The notes below the pieces were generated by a model, which saw only the letters and a list, made by a program, of their open reading frames with translations, did no database searches and had not been told where the DNA came from. The position numbers and the translations under genes are program-made. This document shows positions 23,521 through 31,617 of a stretch of 38,085 nt of DNA, one piece after another. The stretch's first letter is position 1. Every line of letters starts with the position of its first letter. The DNA is taken from the NCBI GenBank assembly GCA_003151425.1, contig PLXO01000086.1, positions 3,067-41,151 on the forward strand, given 5' to 3'. Source of the DNA: Acetobacteraceae bacterium (lineage in GTDB: Bacteria > Pseudomonadota > Alphaproteobacteria > Acetobacterales > Acetobacteraceae).

Positions 23521-24144
23521 ATGCGCCGCATCATGTCGTTTGCCGCTCTGGCGGCCCCTCTCGCGTTGGGCGCCTGCGTGGTCGCTCCGCCGGCCGGACC
23601 GACCGTCATGGCCATGCCAGGGCAGGGCAAGAGCTTCGAGGCGTTCCAGCAGGATGACGCCACGTGTCGCGGCTGGGCCACGCAGCAAACGGGCGGCGTT
23701 CAGCCGGGCCAGGCGGCGAGCGACAGCGCGGTCGGCAGCGCGGTGCTCGGGACCGCGCTGGGCGCTGCGGCGGGGGCGGCGATCGGCTCGGTGGGCGGCG
23801 CGGTCGGCGCCGGGGCGGCGATCGGTGCCGCGACTGGGCTGCTGGCGGGCAGCGCGATCGGCGCCAACACCGCGCAGGCCTCGGGCGGCAACGTGCAGTA
23901 TTCCTACAACATGGCCTATGCGCAGTGCATGTCCGCCAAGGGCAACAGCGTTCAGGGGCCGCAGCCGGCTTATGCCGGCGGGTATCCGGGGGCCTATCCG
24001 GCCTATGGCTACCCGGCATACCCGTACGGCTACCCGTATGGGTATGGCTATGGCCCCGCATATGTCGGCCCGAGCGTCGTGATTGGCGGCGGCTGGGGCT
24101 GGGGCGGCGGCTGGGGCTGGCGCGGCGGCTACCGCCACTGGTGA
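23521..24144 (+). CDS. Glycine-zipper outer-membrane-type lipoprotein
   Basis: 207 residues. The N-terminus is a lipoprotein signal (MRRIMSFAALAAPLALGAC, lipobox LGAC, Cys19). A soluble part with Cys (DDATCRGWATQQTGG) leads into a glycine-zipper segment of GxxxG/AxxxG repeats (~75-115: GAAAGAAIGSVGGAVGAGAA...), then a Tyr/Gly/Pro-rich tail and a GWGWGGGWGW end. Glycine-zipper lipoproteins of this kind sit in the envelope; specific roles are mostly unknown. CGGAGGA about seven bases before ATG 23521 supports the start. It converges on the encapsulin gene. Confidence 0.88.
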   Translation: MRRIMSFAALAAPLALGACVVAPPAGPTVMAMPGQGKSFEAFQQDDATCRGWATQQTGGVQPGQAASDSAVGSAVLGTALGAAAGAAIGSVGGAVGAGAAIGAATGLLAGSAIGANTAQASGGNVQYSYNMAYAQCMSAKGNSVQGPQPAYAGGYPGAYPAYGYPAYPYGYPYGYGYGPAYVGPSVVIGGGWGWGGGWGWRGGYRHW

Positions 24145-24155
24145 GGCCGCTCGCC

Positions 24156-24180
24156 GCCCGGGTCGGCTGACCGCTCGGGC
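24156..24180. terminator. Bulged hairpin between convergent lipoprotein and encapsulin genes
   Basis: GCCCG-GGTC, loop GGCT, GACC-(GCT bulge)-CGGGC. It sits in the 69-base space between convergent stops, so a bidirectional terminator is plausible. It overlaps a 17-bp tandem duplication (24159-24175 and 24176-24193). Confidence 0.45.
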
Positions 24181-24193
24181 CGGCTGATCGGCT
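24159..24193. repeat. 17-18 bp tandem duplication
   Basis: CGGGTCGGCTGACCGCT (24159-24175) is followed directly by CGGGCCGGCTGATCGGCT (24176-24193), an imperfect two-copy repeat just 3' of the lipoprotein stop. Confidence 0.6.
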
Positions 24194-24213
24194 GACACTC
24201 AGGCGCCATCCGC

Positions 24214-25044
24214 TCAGGCCTTCTCGGGCGCCGCAAGCGAGATCGCCGCTTGCGGCGTGATGGTCCAGAACGTGAAGCTCTCTTCGATATAAAGCCGGAC
24301 CTGCTCTGCATCGTGACTGAGGTAGCCGATTGAGAAATCCTGGCCGACCGTCAGTTCGAAATCCCCCCCGCGCATCGACAATACCGCCGCGCCGTCCAGT
24401 CCTGGCGCCCATACAAGCGGTCCATCCACCAGGCGTCGCACATGCTCAAAAACCGGATAGCCCGCCTTCGTCGCGTCGGTCAGATCCGTGTAGCATCGTT
24501 CGCTCAGCGCGACCGCGTAGGGTCCGTTGACCCCGCGGTCCCTTAGTCTGTTCAGAGCCCCGGCGATCAGAACCGGGTAGCTCTCAAGGTCGTCGCCCAG
24601 GCTGAACGACGGCTCTGGCGGCGCGTCGCAGATGCCGCGAATGCCGGCCGCGGGGTAGCCGGAAAAAATAGTGTGGTTCTCGGCGATGGCAATTTTGCGC
24701 GCCGCATCGACAGCCGGATCGAGATCAAGGTCCCGCGCGCCCCGATCGAGCGCCGCAAGTTCGCTGCGGCGTATTGTGAAGGGCACACGCAGTTCCATGA
24801 GAGGAAGCACGTGACGTATCCGCGCCTCCACACCAGTTCCCTCCGCATTCCATAGCGTTGGCGATTCGAGAGCCTCACTGCGACCGGTACCGACCGACGA
24901 TGCCTCCCAACCCTGTGGGCCTTTGAAATCGACGAGCTTGCGCGCGGCCAGGGTAATCTTGAGGGCCTGCTTTACCTCGGTCTCGATCTCGTGCCAGCCA
25001 GCCGACGAGACGGGTGCCATTTCACGGAATAAATGGTCCATCAT
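24214..25044 (-). CDS. Family 1 encapsulin shell protein
   Basis: 276 residues with an HK97-like capsid fold of encapsulin (linocin M18) length. Matching features are HLFREMAPVSSAGWHEIETEVKQALK at the N-terminus (cargo-peptide binding region), ARKLVDFKGPQGWEASSVGTGR, LMELRVPFTIRRSELAALDRGARDLD (E-loop region), IFSGYPAAGI, and VGQDFSIGYLSHDAEQVRLYIEESFTF at the C-terminus. It self-assembles into a cytoplasmic protein nanocompartment. Its ATG overlaps the stop of the cargo gene by four bases (25041-25044), so cargo and shell are translationally coupled. The partner identifies it as an iron-storage encapsulin. Confidence 0.95.
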   Translation of the reverse strand: MMDHLFREMAPVSSAGWHEIETEVKQALKITLAARKLVDFKGPQGWEASSVGTGRSEALESPTLWNAEGTGVEARIRHVLPLMELRVPFTIRRSELAALDRGARDLDLDPAVDAARKIAIAENHTIFSGYPAAGIRGICDAPPEPSFSLGDDLESYPVLIAGALNRLRDRGVNGPYAVALSERCYTDLTDATKAGYPVFEHVRRLVDGPLVWAPGLDGAAVLSMRGGDFELTVGQDFSIGYLSHDAEQVRLYIEESFTFWTITPQAAISLAAPEKA

Positions 25045-25442
25045 TCAATCTCCGACCGTGCCGAGATTGTCGCGCGCAGACTGCCGATCGCCAGACTGTT
25101 CGTTGCGGGACCGGCCGCGCCGACAGCGGCAGTTTGGCCGGCCGTGGCCGCCGCACCTGCCTCCCGAATTGGACCTGTGGTGAAGAGGTACTTCCTCATC
25201 TGCTGATCGAAAGCGGCATCATGTCGGCGCAGCCATTCCAGCAGCATCGAAGCGTGCTCCGTTTCGTCATTCCGGTTGTGCAGCAGAGTCGCCTGGAGTT
25301 CCTGATTCTCGCTGGCCTGGATTCGTTGGTCGTACCAATCGATCGCCTCCAGCTCCTCCATCAATGTCGAGATCGCGCGGTGCCGATCGAGAATTTCCGG
25401 TCCCAGGATGGTCCGTTCCTCGTGCAGTGACTCACCAGCCAT
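25041..25442 (-). CDS. Encapsulated ferritin-like cargo protein (EncFtn)
   Basis: 133 residues: a two-helix ferritin-like domain (~15-85) plus a disordered tail with a shell-targeting peptide. The ferroxidase residues known from Rhodospirillum rubrum EncFtn align as Glu30 (MEELEAIDWYDQR, with Trp36), Glu60 and His63 (NDETEHASM). The tail is Ala/Gly-rich and carries NSLAIGSLR (115-123), the typical encapsulin-docking motif. Unusually, ten further residues (ATISARSEIE) follow it, partly because the stop overlaps the encapsulin start. It oxidises Fe(II) and delivers mineral iron into the shell. ATG 25442 has AAGGA upstream. Confidence 0.95.
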   Translation of the reverse strand: MAGESLHEERTILGPEILDRHRAISTLMEELEAIDWYDQRIQASENQELQATLLHNRNDETEHASMLLEWLRRHDAAFDQQMRKYLFTTGPIREAGAAATAGQTAAVGAAGPATNSLAIGSLRATISARSEIE

Positions 25443-25789
25443 GAATGATGTCCTTCTGTCTCGTGGGTGGTTTTCCGGGCGGTCTCGTCGCCGTTTAGGC
25501 GGTGTTCGGCGTCCGCGCACAGGGGCGGCGGTGTGACGATGGCGATCGCCGACGGCGATTGCGGCGAATCGTGGATCCGAGTTTTCGCGTGCCACCTCAT
25601 CGTGGCCAGTCAGCATTCCGGTCAACTCACTGGTGATTCCGGACCTTAGCGTTTGGCCAGGCGGGGCGGTAGGATCGGAAATTACTCAGCACCTGCGCCC
25701 GAAATCAGCCCCAGTCGTTGACGGGCTTGACGGGGCTCTGCCCGCTGAAATATGTGTGATCGCTCACTCGACACGAGGCTGCTCATCTG
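25443..25789. promoter_or_regulatory. Divergent intergenic region upstream of the encapsulin operon
   Basis: 347 bases between the divergent starts at 25442 and 25790. It must hold the encapsulin-operon promoter, but I cannot place -35/-10 boxes with confidence. Small palindromic patches (GGCGATCGCCG, CGGCGATTGCGGCG around 25539-25567) are visible. No gene, and no Fur or IscR box I would defend. Confidence 0.35.
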
Positions 25790-26722
25790 ATGGTGGCGCA
25801 AGGTGGAAAGATCGAACGATACGAGCAGTCCCGCGACCTGACGGCGGAGATCGGCGATCTCGATTGCCGGAGAAATCTCAAGATCCGTACGTTCGTCAGC
25901 TTTGTTCTGACCCCAGTATTCCGCGATCTGCAGCCGCGACTCAAATATGCCGAAATGGGACGCCGCGGCGTCACGCCGATGCAGTATTACCAGGACTTCG
26001 TGAACCATCCGGCGCGCTACGGGTATGGCGATGAATTTGCCGGACATTACGGGATCGGATTATGCCGTTCACTGTCTGATGAGCCGCGCGGGCCAGGTGG
26101 CGAGATGCAGCGCGTCGAGCGACTCATTCTCGAAACCCGAGCGACTCTGACAGCACTTCGGGCGACCGGCGCTCCGGCCTCGCTTGGCTACCAACCGGAC
26201 CTCGGTGAGCCGGCCACGGCGGGGACCGGCCGCGTCCTGCACGTGCTGACGCGGCCGAAGAACCCAGCGGGGCAGCGTTGGGTCAACGAAATCCCGCCAG
26301 AGATCGACTTCCTCGAGCCGCGCGAACTGGACGGGCCATACCCGACAATTCCGCATTTAAGCGCCATCGGGGATGGCTTCGACGCCATCGCCGGCGCGCG
26401 GCAAGGCGGGATCTGGGGAATGGCCAATGCGGACGTCTACCAGCACGTTCACGCCCGAGACTACATCATGGCGATGGAGAACGGCATCACGTCCGTGCTG
26501 ACAGCGGCTGCGATCCCGCTCGACGCCTTCGCGACCGAGCGGGCTCGGATCATCTTCCGGCGTCCGTCCTTCGTTGGTCAGAGCTACGCTCTGGGCATTC
26601 GACTGCATCGCCGGGACGATGACATCGTGGTGCTCGGTGCGTTTCACGACGCCGCGGAAGATCCGCTCGCGAGTGCCGCGCGCGCCGCTGTCTTCCTGCG
26701 CTTCGAGGGACGGCTGATGTAG
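25790..26722 (+). CDS. Uncharacterised protein, possible hotdog-like C-terminal domain
   Basis: 310 residues with no signal peptide or membrane segment. The C-terminal part (about 195-310) contains WGMANADVYQHVHARDYIMAMEN, ARIIFRRPSFVGQSYALGIRLHRRDDDIVVLGAFHDA and AARAAVFLRF. The order (N-D/A-H-V-H helix then strands) is reminiscent of hotdog-fold thioesterases or acyltransferases of the Pnap_2097/LnmK kind. That is a fold-level guess only. The N-terminal 190 residues are not recognised. The start is uncertain: ATG 25790 has a weak ACGAGG upstream, and MGRRGVTPMQYY is a possible internal start. It precedes a hotdog-TetR gene by about 200 bases on the same strand. Confidence 0.7.
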   Translation: MVAQGGKIERYEQSRDLTAEIGDLDCRRNLKIRTFVSFVLTPVFRDLQPRLKYAEMGRRGVTPMQYYQDFVNHPARYGYGDEFAGHYGIGLCRSLSDEPRGPGGEMQRVERLILETRATLTALRATGAPASLGYQPDLGEPATAGTGRVLHVLTRPKNPAGQRWVNEIPPEIDFLEPRELDGPYPTIPHLSAIGDGFDAIAGARQGGIWGMANADVYQHVHARDYIMAMENGITSVLTAAAIPLDAFATERARIIFRRPSFVGQSYALGIRLHRRDDDIVVLGAFHDAAEDPLASAARAAVFLRFEGRLM

Positions 26723-26928
26723 TCGGCGTAACACCTGCGACGCGGCGCCGCACTCTCTGCTTGGTTGCGCAGATTGGTGCGTCCGTTGGATCAGCCGGCG
26801 CCCGGCCATGACGCGCGAGGGCAAATGCCGACATAATCGCTCTTTCGCCACCGCTCGGTATAACTTGACAGCGGCGGTCCCCGCTGGGACAGTTCACCGA
26901 GTGATCGCTCGCTCGGATGTAGGGTCTC

Positions 26929-28032
26929 GTGAACTCAGATAGGTTTCTCGCCCGTCATCACACTGGCATCGGCAAACTGCTCGGGATCACCTTTCCGTTC
27001 GCGGCGCGACATCGCGTCGTCGCACATCTCGATATCGAACCGGAACATCTTGCCTCCCACGGCGCCGTGCACGGCAGTGTCATCATGGCGCTCGCCGACT
27101 GCGCCAGCACCTATGGTGCGGTCCTCAACCTGCCGCCGGACCGCGACACGAAGACACTCGAGGCAAAACTGAACTACCTCGCGGCCGGTACGGGCAACAC
27201 GCTCCGAGCGGAGGCGAGCCCGCTGCATGTCGGGCAAGCCGTTTCGGTCTGGCGCGCCGTCGTGTTCCGTGACGAGCAACCGGTCGCCGACGTCACGCAG
27301 ACGCAGATGACGGTCGAGGACGACGCACCCGAAAACCGAAACGCCGACCCGCACATGGCCCTGGCTGGGGGACAGGGGCGCCGGGCGGTAGGCGGCGGCA
27401 TCGCCTCCGGCACCTTCTCGACCGAAATCGTCGACGAACGCTGGCGGCAGATTCTCGAGGGCGCATCTCGCGTAATCGCCGCCAAGGGTTTCGCCAAGGC
27501 GACCATCCGCGAGATCGCCGCCGCCGCCGAGATGCCGGTACCGACGATGTACCAGTATCTCGCGCACAAGGAGGACATCCTCTACAATATCTATAAGTAC
27601 TTCATGACTGACATCGTCGCCGTGCTCGAGCGCTGGCGCTCGAACGAGACGCCACCACGGGAGCGCCTTGTCGGCGCGATCCGCACGATGATCGACGTCT
27701 TCGACAAGAACCACCGCTTTATCAAGCTGATGTTTCAGGAAACGCGCGCCCTCACGCCCGAGGCACGGCGCCAAGTCTACGAGCTCGACGCACAATACAT
27801 TGCGATCTTCCGCGACCTTTTGGCCGAAGCGATGCGCAATGGCGAACTGCGCATCCGCAATGCGGAGCTCGCGGCCAACTTCGTCTACTTCCTCTGCACG
27901 ATCTGGCCGTTGCGCTTCTGGTCGATCGGAAAATATGGCGAGGCGGCAGTTACCAACGAAATCGTCGATTTTGTGCTGGCTGGACTCGGCGCCACAGCAG
28001 CACACGACCAGGAACAGGAGCACCGCGCATGA
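26929..28032 (+). CDS. PaaI-type hotdog thioesterase fused to TetR-family regulator
   Basis: 367 residues in one uninterrupted frame. Residues ~1-130 form a PaaI-like hotdog (HLASHGAVHGSVIMALADCASTYGAV at 40-65; KTLEAKLNYLAAGTGNTLRAEA). A 35-residue linker follows. Residues ~168-360 are a TetR regulator: RWRQILEGASRVIAAKGFAKATIREIAAAAEMPVPTMYQYLAHKEDIL is the helix-turn-helix DNA-binding domain (~171-218), followed by an all-helical ligand/dimer domain. The product could sense or process an acyl-CoA and control transcription; this is inference. GTG start at 26929. The stop overlaps the flavin oxidoreductase start by four bases (28029-28032), tying it to that operon. Confidence 0.92.
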   Translation: MNSDRFLARHHTGIGKLLGITFPFAARHRVVAHLDIEPEHLASHGAVHGSVIMALADCASTYGAVLNLPPDRDTKTLEAKLNYLAAGTGNTLRAEASPLHVGQAVSVWRAVVFRDEQPVADVTQTQMTVEDDAPENRNADPHMALAGGQGRRAVGGGIASGTFSTEIVDERWRQILEGASRVIAAKGFAKATIREIAAAAEMPVPTMYQYLAHKEDILYNIYKYFMTDIVAVLERWRSNETPPRERLVGAIRTMIDVFDKNHRFIKLMFQETRALTPEARRQVYELDAQYIAIFRDLLAEAMRNGELRIRNAELAANFVYFLCTIWPLRFWSIGKYGEAAVTNEIVDFVLAGLGATAAHDQEQEHRA

Positions 28033-29222
28033 AGTTCATGTTCTTCTCGGAAGCCGAAACGTTGCCGGGCGCCTCCTACCAGACGCGCTGCTGGGAACTG
28101 GTCGAGCAGGTCATCCACGCCGAAAAATGGGGCTTCGACACGTTCGGCGTGTCCGAGCAGCAATACGCGATCGGCGGCATCGCGACATCCTGTCCCGAGG
28201 TGCTGTTCGCCTATCTCTTCCCGCTGACCAAGACGCTGCGGTTCGCGCATGCGATTACCCTGTTGCCGCGCCGCATGAACCATGCCCTGCGCATCGCCTC
28301 GCGCACGGCGGTGCAGGATGTGCTCTCGAACGGACGCATCGAGCTCGGCGTCGGCCGCGGCAACACGACGCTGGCGCTCCACGCCTTCGAGGTTGACCTC
28401 GAGACAAACCGCGACGAGGTCAACGAGGGCATCCAGGTGCTCAAGAAGGCGTTCACCGAGGACCCGTTCATGTTCTACGGCGAGCACTACAAGATCCCGC
28501 CTCGCTCGCTCGTGCCGAAGCCGGTCCAAACGCCGCACCCACCGCTGTATCTCGCCGCGACCAGTCTGGAGTCACACAAGATGGCGGGCGATCTCGGCAT
28601 CGGCGTGTATAGCTGGTCAAATTTCATGGGGTGGGAAGCGCTTGCCGATTCGGTGGCAGTCTTCCGCCAGGCATCGGCCGCGACCAAGGCGCGCGGCGAG
28701 CACGTCAACGACAGCGCGGGGGCGCTGATCCAGGCCTATTGCGCCGAGACCGACGCGATCGCCGAGGCCGAGGCCGGCGCCGGCAACCTCAAATGGCTGG
28801 GCATCGCCATCGACGGCTATCCGCGCCTCGCCAAGATCGCGCAAAGCTACGCCTACATGAACAAGATCACCGAGGTCGCCAAGAAAACCGACGATTTCGA
28901 CTACTTCAAGGAACGTTCCGGTGCCGCGATTTTCGGCTCACCGGAAAGCTGCATCCGGGCGATCGAGCGCTGCCAGGCCTGCGGGATCGACCAGGCCGTG
29001 ATGCGCATCGACAGCATCCCGCACGACAAAATCATGAAGTCGATCGAGATGTTCGGTCGCTACGTCATTCCGCACTTCAAGAGCCCGCGCAACTTCATGC
29101 GTCCGGCGGAGGACGTCATGGCCGATATCCGCGTCATGCGCGATCAGGCCAGGGCGATGGGTGTCTATGTCGAGAGCAGCAGCGAACGCCGCCCGGCGCC
29201 ACCGTCCGCCGCGGCGGAGTGA
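28029..29222 (+). CDS. Luciferase-like (LLM class) flavin-dependent oxidoreductase
   Basis: 397-residue TIM-barrel bacterial-luciferase-family enzyme using reduced flavin (FMNH2 or F420). Typical segments: KFMFFSEAETLPGA start, ALRIASRTAVQDVLSNGRIELGVGRGN, YGEHYKIPPRSLVPKPVQTPHPPLYLAATS and IFGSPESCIRAIERCQACGIDQAVMRID. It presumably hydroxylates or oxidises a substrate, needing a flavin reductase not seen here. ATG 28029 overlaps the fused thioesterase-TetR gene by four bases. A VOC protein begins five bases after its stop, so the three genes form a tight operon. Confidence 0.95.
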   Translation: MKFMFFSEAETLPGASYQTRCWELVEQVIHAEKWGFDTFGVSEQQYAIGGIATSCPEVLFAYLFPLTKTLRFAHAITLLPRRMNHALRIASRTAVQDVLSNGRIELGVGRGNTTLALHAFEVDLETNRDEVNEGIQVLKKAFTEDPFMFYGEHYKIPPRSLVPKPVQTPHPPLYLAATSLESHKMAGDLGIGVYSWSNFMGWEALADSVAVFRQASAATKARGEHVNDSAGALIQAYCAETDAIAEAEAGAGNLKWLGIAIDGYPRLAKIAQSYAYMNKITEVAKKTDDFDYFKERSGAAIFGSPESCIRAIERCQACGIDQAVMRIDSIPHDKIMKSIEMFGRYVIPHFKSPRNFMRPAEDVMADIRVMRDQARAMGVYVESSSERRPAPPSAAAE

Positions 29223-29226
29223 TACG

Positions 29227-29688
29227 ATGGGCAAGATCCTTGAATTGGTCACCGTCAACGTCGCGACGCGCGATCTCGAAGCCTCGGTGGTCAAATGGCG
29301 AGCGATGGGCCTCGCCAGCCTGCCGCCGTCGCACATGCCGGCCCCGCCCGCCGAGATCACCGACGTGACGTTGCCGATCGGTCTCGCCGGCGCGGTCTCG
29401 GTCATCGCGCCCACTGGCCCCGGCTCGTCGGTTGCACGCTTTCTCGAGCGGCGCGGCGAGGGCGCCTACTCGATTGCGGTGCGGGTCGACAGTCTTTCCG
29501 AGGTCATGCGCGAATGGGGCGCGGCGGGGATCCAATTTGTCCTGCCGGATCCATATGAATTCCCACCCGGCACTCCGGCTGGACGCCATGTTCCGGACCG
29601 GCTCCTGGCGAACTGGGTGAAGCCGTCGTCGCTGAACGGCGTCATGCTTGAGGTATTCGAATTCGTTGGAAAGGTCGAGCATCACTGA
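29227..29688 (+). CDS. VOC (glyoxalase/dioxygenase superfamily) protein
   Basis: 153 residues with two beta-alpha-beta-beta-beta modules: KILELVTVNVATRDLEASVVKWRAMG opens the first, GAYSIAVRVDSLSEVMREWGAAGIQFVLPDP opens the second, and the final strand LNGVMLEVFEF carries the expected metal Glu. Members are epimerases, lyases or dioxygenases. The first-module metal position reads ELVTV rather than a clear His, so metal binding is uncertain. ATG 29227 lies four bases past the oxidoreductase stop. It is probably part of the same pathway. Confidence 0.85.
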   Translation: MGKILELVTVNVATRDLEASVVKWRAMGLASLPPSHMPAPPAEITDVTLPIGLAGAVSVIAPTGPGSSVARFLERRGEGAYSIAVRVDSLSEVMREWGAAGIQFVLPDPYEFPPGTPAGRHVPDRLLANWVKPSSLNGVMLEVFEFVGKVEHH

Positions 29689-29716
29689 GAATAGAGGAGG
29701 AGAAGAGAAGAAGAAT

Positions 29717-29850
29717 CTCCCCCTCCCCTTAGAGGGAGGGGGTTGGGGGGAGGGGTCGGCGCGCGAGAAGCTTCGGTGCGATCGTGGCACCAACCCCTCC
29801 CCCCATCCCTTGGTCCGCTTCGCGGCCCAAGCCCTCAAGGGGAGGGGGAG
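29717..29850. repeat. Long imperfect inverted repeat (CTCCCCCTCCCC type)
   Basis: Outer arms 29717-29736 and 29832-29850 are complementary apart from one extra base; an inner G-rich/C-rich pair (around 29739-29758 and 29790-29806) also pairs. The central TTGGTCCGCTTCGCGGCC..AAGCCC.CAAGG core (29807-29843) recurs at 35085-35120. It separates the oxidoreductase operon from the acyl-CoA synthetase gene and could terminate or attenuate transcription. Confidence 0.8.
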
Positions 29851-29965
29851 AAATGTTGAACTCCGTCCCCGACCTACCTCACGCCTGCGGCCGACTGGTA
29901 TTACACTGAACGGAAAAGCAGCATGATCGGCACTCCGACGTGAACTGCCATTAAAGAGGTGCAGA

Positions 29966-31519
29966 ATGAATTTCGGGACGATCTTCGACCTGCCGCTTCG
30001 CATGTGGCCGGAGAAGGAGGCATTGATCGACGGGACGCACCGGGTGACCTATGACGAGTTGGAGCGGCGCACCAATCGCGTCGCCAATGGCCTGCACGCG
30101 CTCGGCATCGGGGCCGGTGACCATGTTGCGGTGCTGGTCAAGAACGACCACCGTTTCGTCGAGACAATGCTTGGCGCCCTGCGCGTCGGCGCGACGGTGA
30201 CACCGACCACGACGCGCGCCCATTATAGCACCCTCGCCCACATCATGCAGGATTCGCGGGCACGCGTGCTGTTCGCCTCCGCCAACTTCGCCGAGGAGGC
30301 AACACGGCTCGCGGCGGCGGTGCCGGGCCTCCAGCACGTTTTCGTCATGGACACGCAAGCGGCCAATACCACGCACTATGACGAGTGGCTCGCGCGTCAA
30401 CCCGAAGGCCGCCGCGTCGCCGCCACATCGCCCGCTGACCTCGCCTATATCTCTTACACCTCAGGCTCGACCGGACGTCCGAAGGGCGTGAGGCTGACGC
30501 ATGGTGCGATCGACTGGGCAGCGCGCAACCTGCGCCGGGCACTGCTCTACGGACCCGACGAGCGCTGCCTTCTCGCGGTCCCCATGTTTCACGCCAACGG
30601 CATGTTTGGCGGGCTCTTCTCGATGCTCGAATGCGGCGGCTCGGTCGTTATCCTGCCAGACGTCAACCCCACCGAAATGATCCGCGCCATCGAGCGTGAG
30701 CGCTGCACCTACACCACCGGCGTCCCCGCCATGTACAAAATGATGTTGCGCGAAGAGGCACTGCTCGCTGCCTCCGACTGCTCCTCGCTCCGCTTCGTCA
30801 TCTGCGGCTCCTCGGAAGTGCCGGAGGATCTGCTCGATGAATTCACCCGGCGCCTCGCGCCAATGCTCGAAGCCTATGGCCTCACCGAATGCGGTTTCGT
30901 CTGCAACAACCCGCGCTGGGGTGTGACAAAGCGGGGCACGTCCGGCCTGCCGTATCCCGGGGTCGAGCTGCGCATTGTCGATCCTGAGCAGGTCGACCGC
31001 GACCGCGCCACGGGCGAGCTCGGCGAGCTCCTGGTGCGCTGTCCCGGCAATCTTGTCGGATATCACAACCTGCCCGAAATCACCGCGGAGCGGTTGCTGC
31101 CCGACGGCTGGTTCCGCACGCGCGACATCGTCCGCGCAGACAACCAAGGCTACGTCGAGATCGTCGGGCGCATCGACGACCGTATCAGTTGCGCCGGCGA
31201 GAGCATCTACCCCAAGGAGGTCGAGAATGTGCTGATGGAGCACCCGGGAATCGTCGATGTCGCGGTCGTTCCCATGCCGGACCCAGTCAAGGGCGAGGTG
31301 CCGGTCGCCTTCGTCGTCGAGCGCGAGCAGGGCACGCTGGCGCAGGACGACGTGAAGCGGTTCTTCCTCGACAATGCGACGCCATACTTGCACCCGCGGC
31401 GCGTCTTTTTCCTCGCTGAGATGCCGCTCACCTCGGCCAGGAAGGTCGATCGCGCTGCGCTGAAGGCGATGGTCGTTGAACTTGCGGCGCCGTCTGGCGG
31501 CAGGGAATTGTCGGCTTAA
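29966..31519 (+). CDS. AMP-forming acyl-CoA synthetase / ligase
   Basis: 517-residue ANL-superfamily enzyme that activates a carboxylic acid to its CoA thioester via an acyl-adenylate. The P-loop is YTSGSTGRPKG (164-174); further motifs are EAYGLTECGF, GELLVRCPGNLVGYHNLPE, GWFRTRDIVRADNQGYVEIVGRIDD and a C-terminal LTSARKVDR holding the probable adenylation Lys. The normal length suggests a complete protein. ATG 29966 with AAAGAGG a few bases upstream. It lies downstream of the flavin oxidoreductase operon and is likely its CoA-activating step. Substrate class cannot be fixed from the sequence. Confidence 0.95.
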   Translation: MNFGTIFDLPLRMWPEKEALIDGTHRVTYDELERRTNRVANGLHALGIGAGDHVAVLVKNDHRFVETMLGALRVGATVTPTTTRAHYSTLAHIMQDSRARVLFASANFAEEATRLAAAVPGLQHVFVMDTQAANTTHYDEWLARQPEGRRVAATSPADLAYISYTSGSTGRPKGVRLTHGAIDWAARNLRRALLYGPDERCLLAVPMFHANGMFGGLFSMLECGGSVVILPDVNPTEMIRAIERERCTYTTGVPAMYKMMLREEALLAASDCSSLRFVICGSSEVPEDLLDEFTRRLAPMLEAYGLTECGFVCNNPRWGVTKRGTSGLPYPGVELRIVDPEQVDRDRATGELGELLVRCPGNLVGYHNLPEITAERLLPDGWFRTRDIVRADNQGYVEIVGRIDDRISCAGESIYPKEVENVLMEHPGIVDVAVVPMPDPVKGEVPVAFVVEREQGTLAQDDVKRFFLDNATPYLHPRRVFFLAEMPLTSARKVDRAALKAMVVELAAPSGGRELSA

Positions 31520-31536
31520 GCCCAGCCTCCTCTGTC

Positions 31537-31566
31537 CGTCATGCCGGACCACGGATCGGCATGACG
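31537..31566. terminator. Hairpin between convergent genes (REP-like)
   Basis: CGTCATGCCG (31537-31546) and CGGCATGACG (31557-31566) form a perfect 10-bp stem with a 10-base loop, between the acyl-CoA synthetase and the convergent oxidoreductase. The GTCATGCC core is shared with the palindromes at 16929 and 32955. Confidence 0.55.
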
Positions 31567-31617
31567 AAGTGGGCATGCGCCGTGCCCCATTTGAAGCGCT
31601 TGCTTCCCGGTGGCCGC

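Noticed and set aside
23133-23681. 182-codon minus-strand frame overlapping the ABC fragment and the lipoprotein gene
   Set aside because: It lies in a different frame from the Walker A fragment and antisense to the lipoprotein; no domain.
26935-28023. 362-codon minus-strand frame opposite the thioesterase-TetR gene
   Set aside because: It mirrors the coding strand almost end to end; the plus strand has two clear domains and the antisense product has none.
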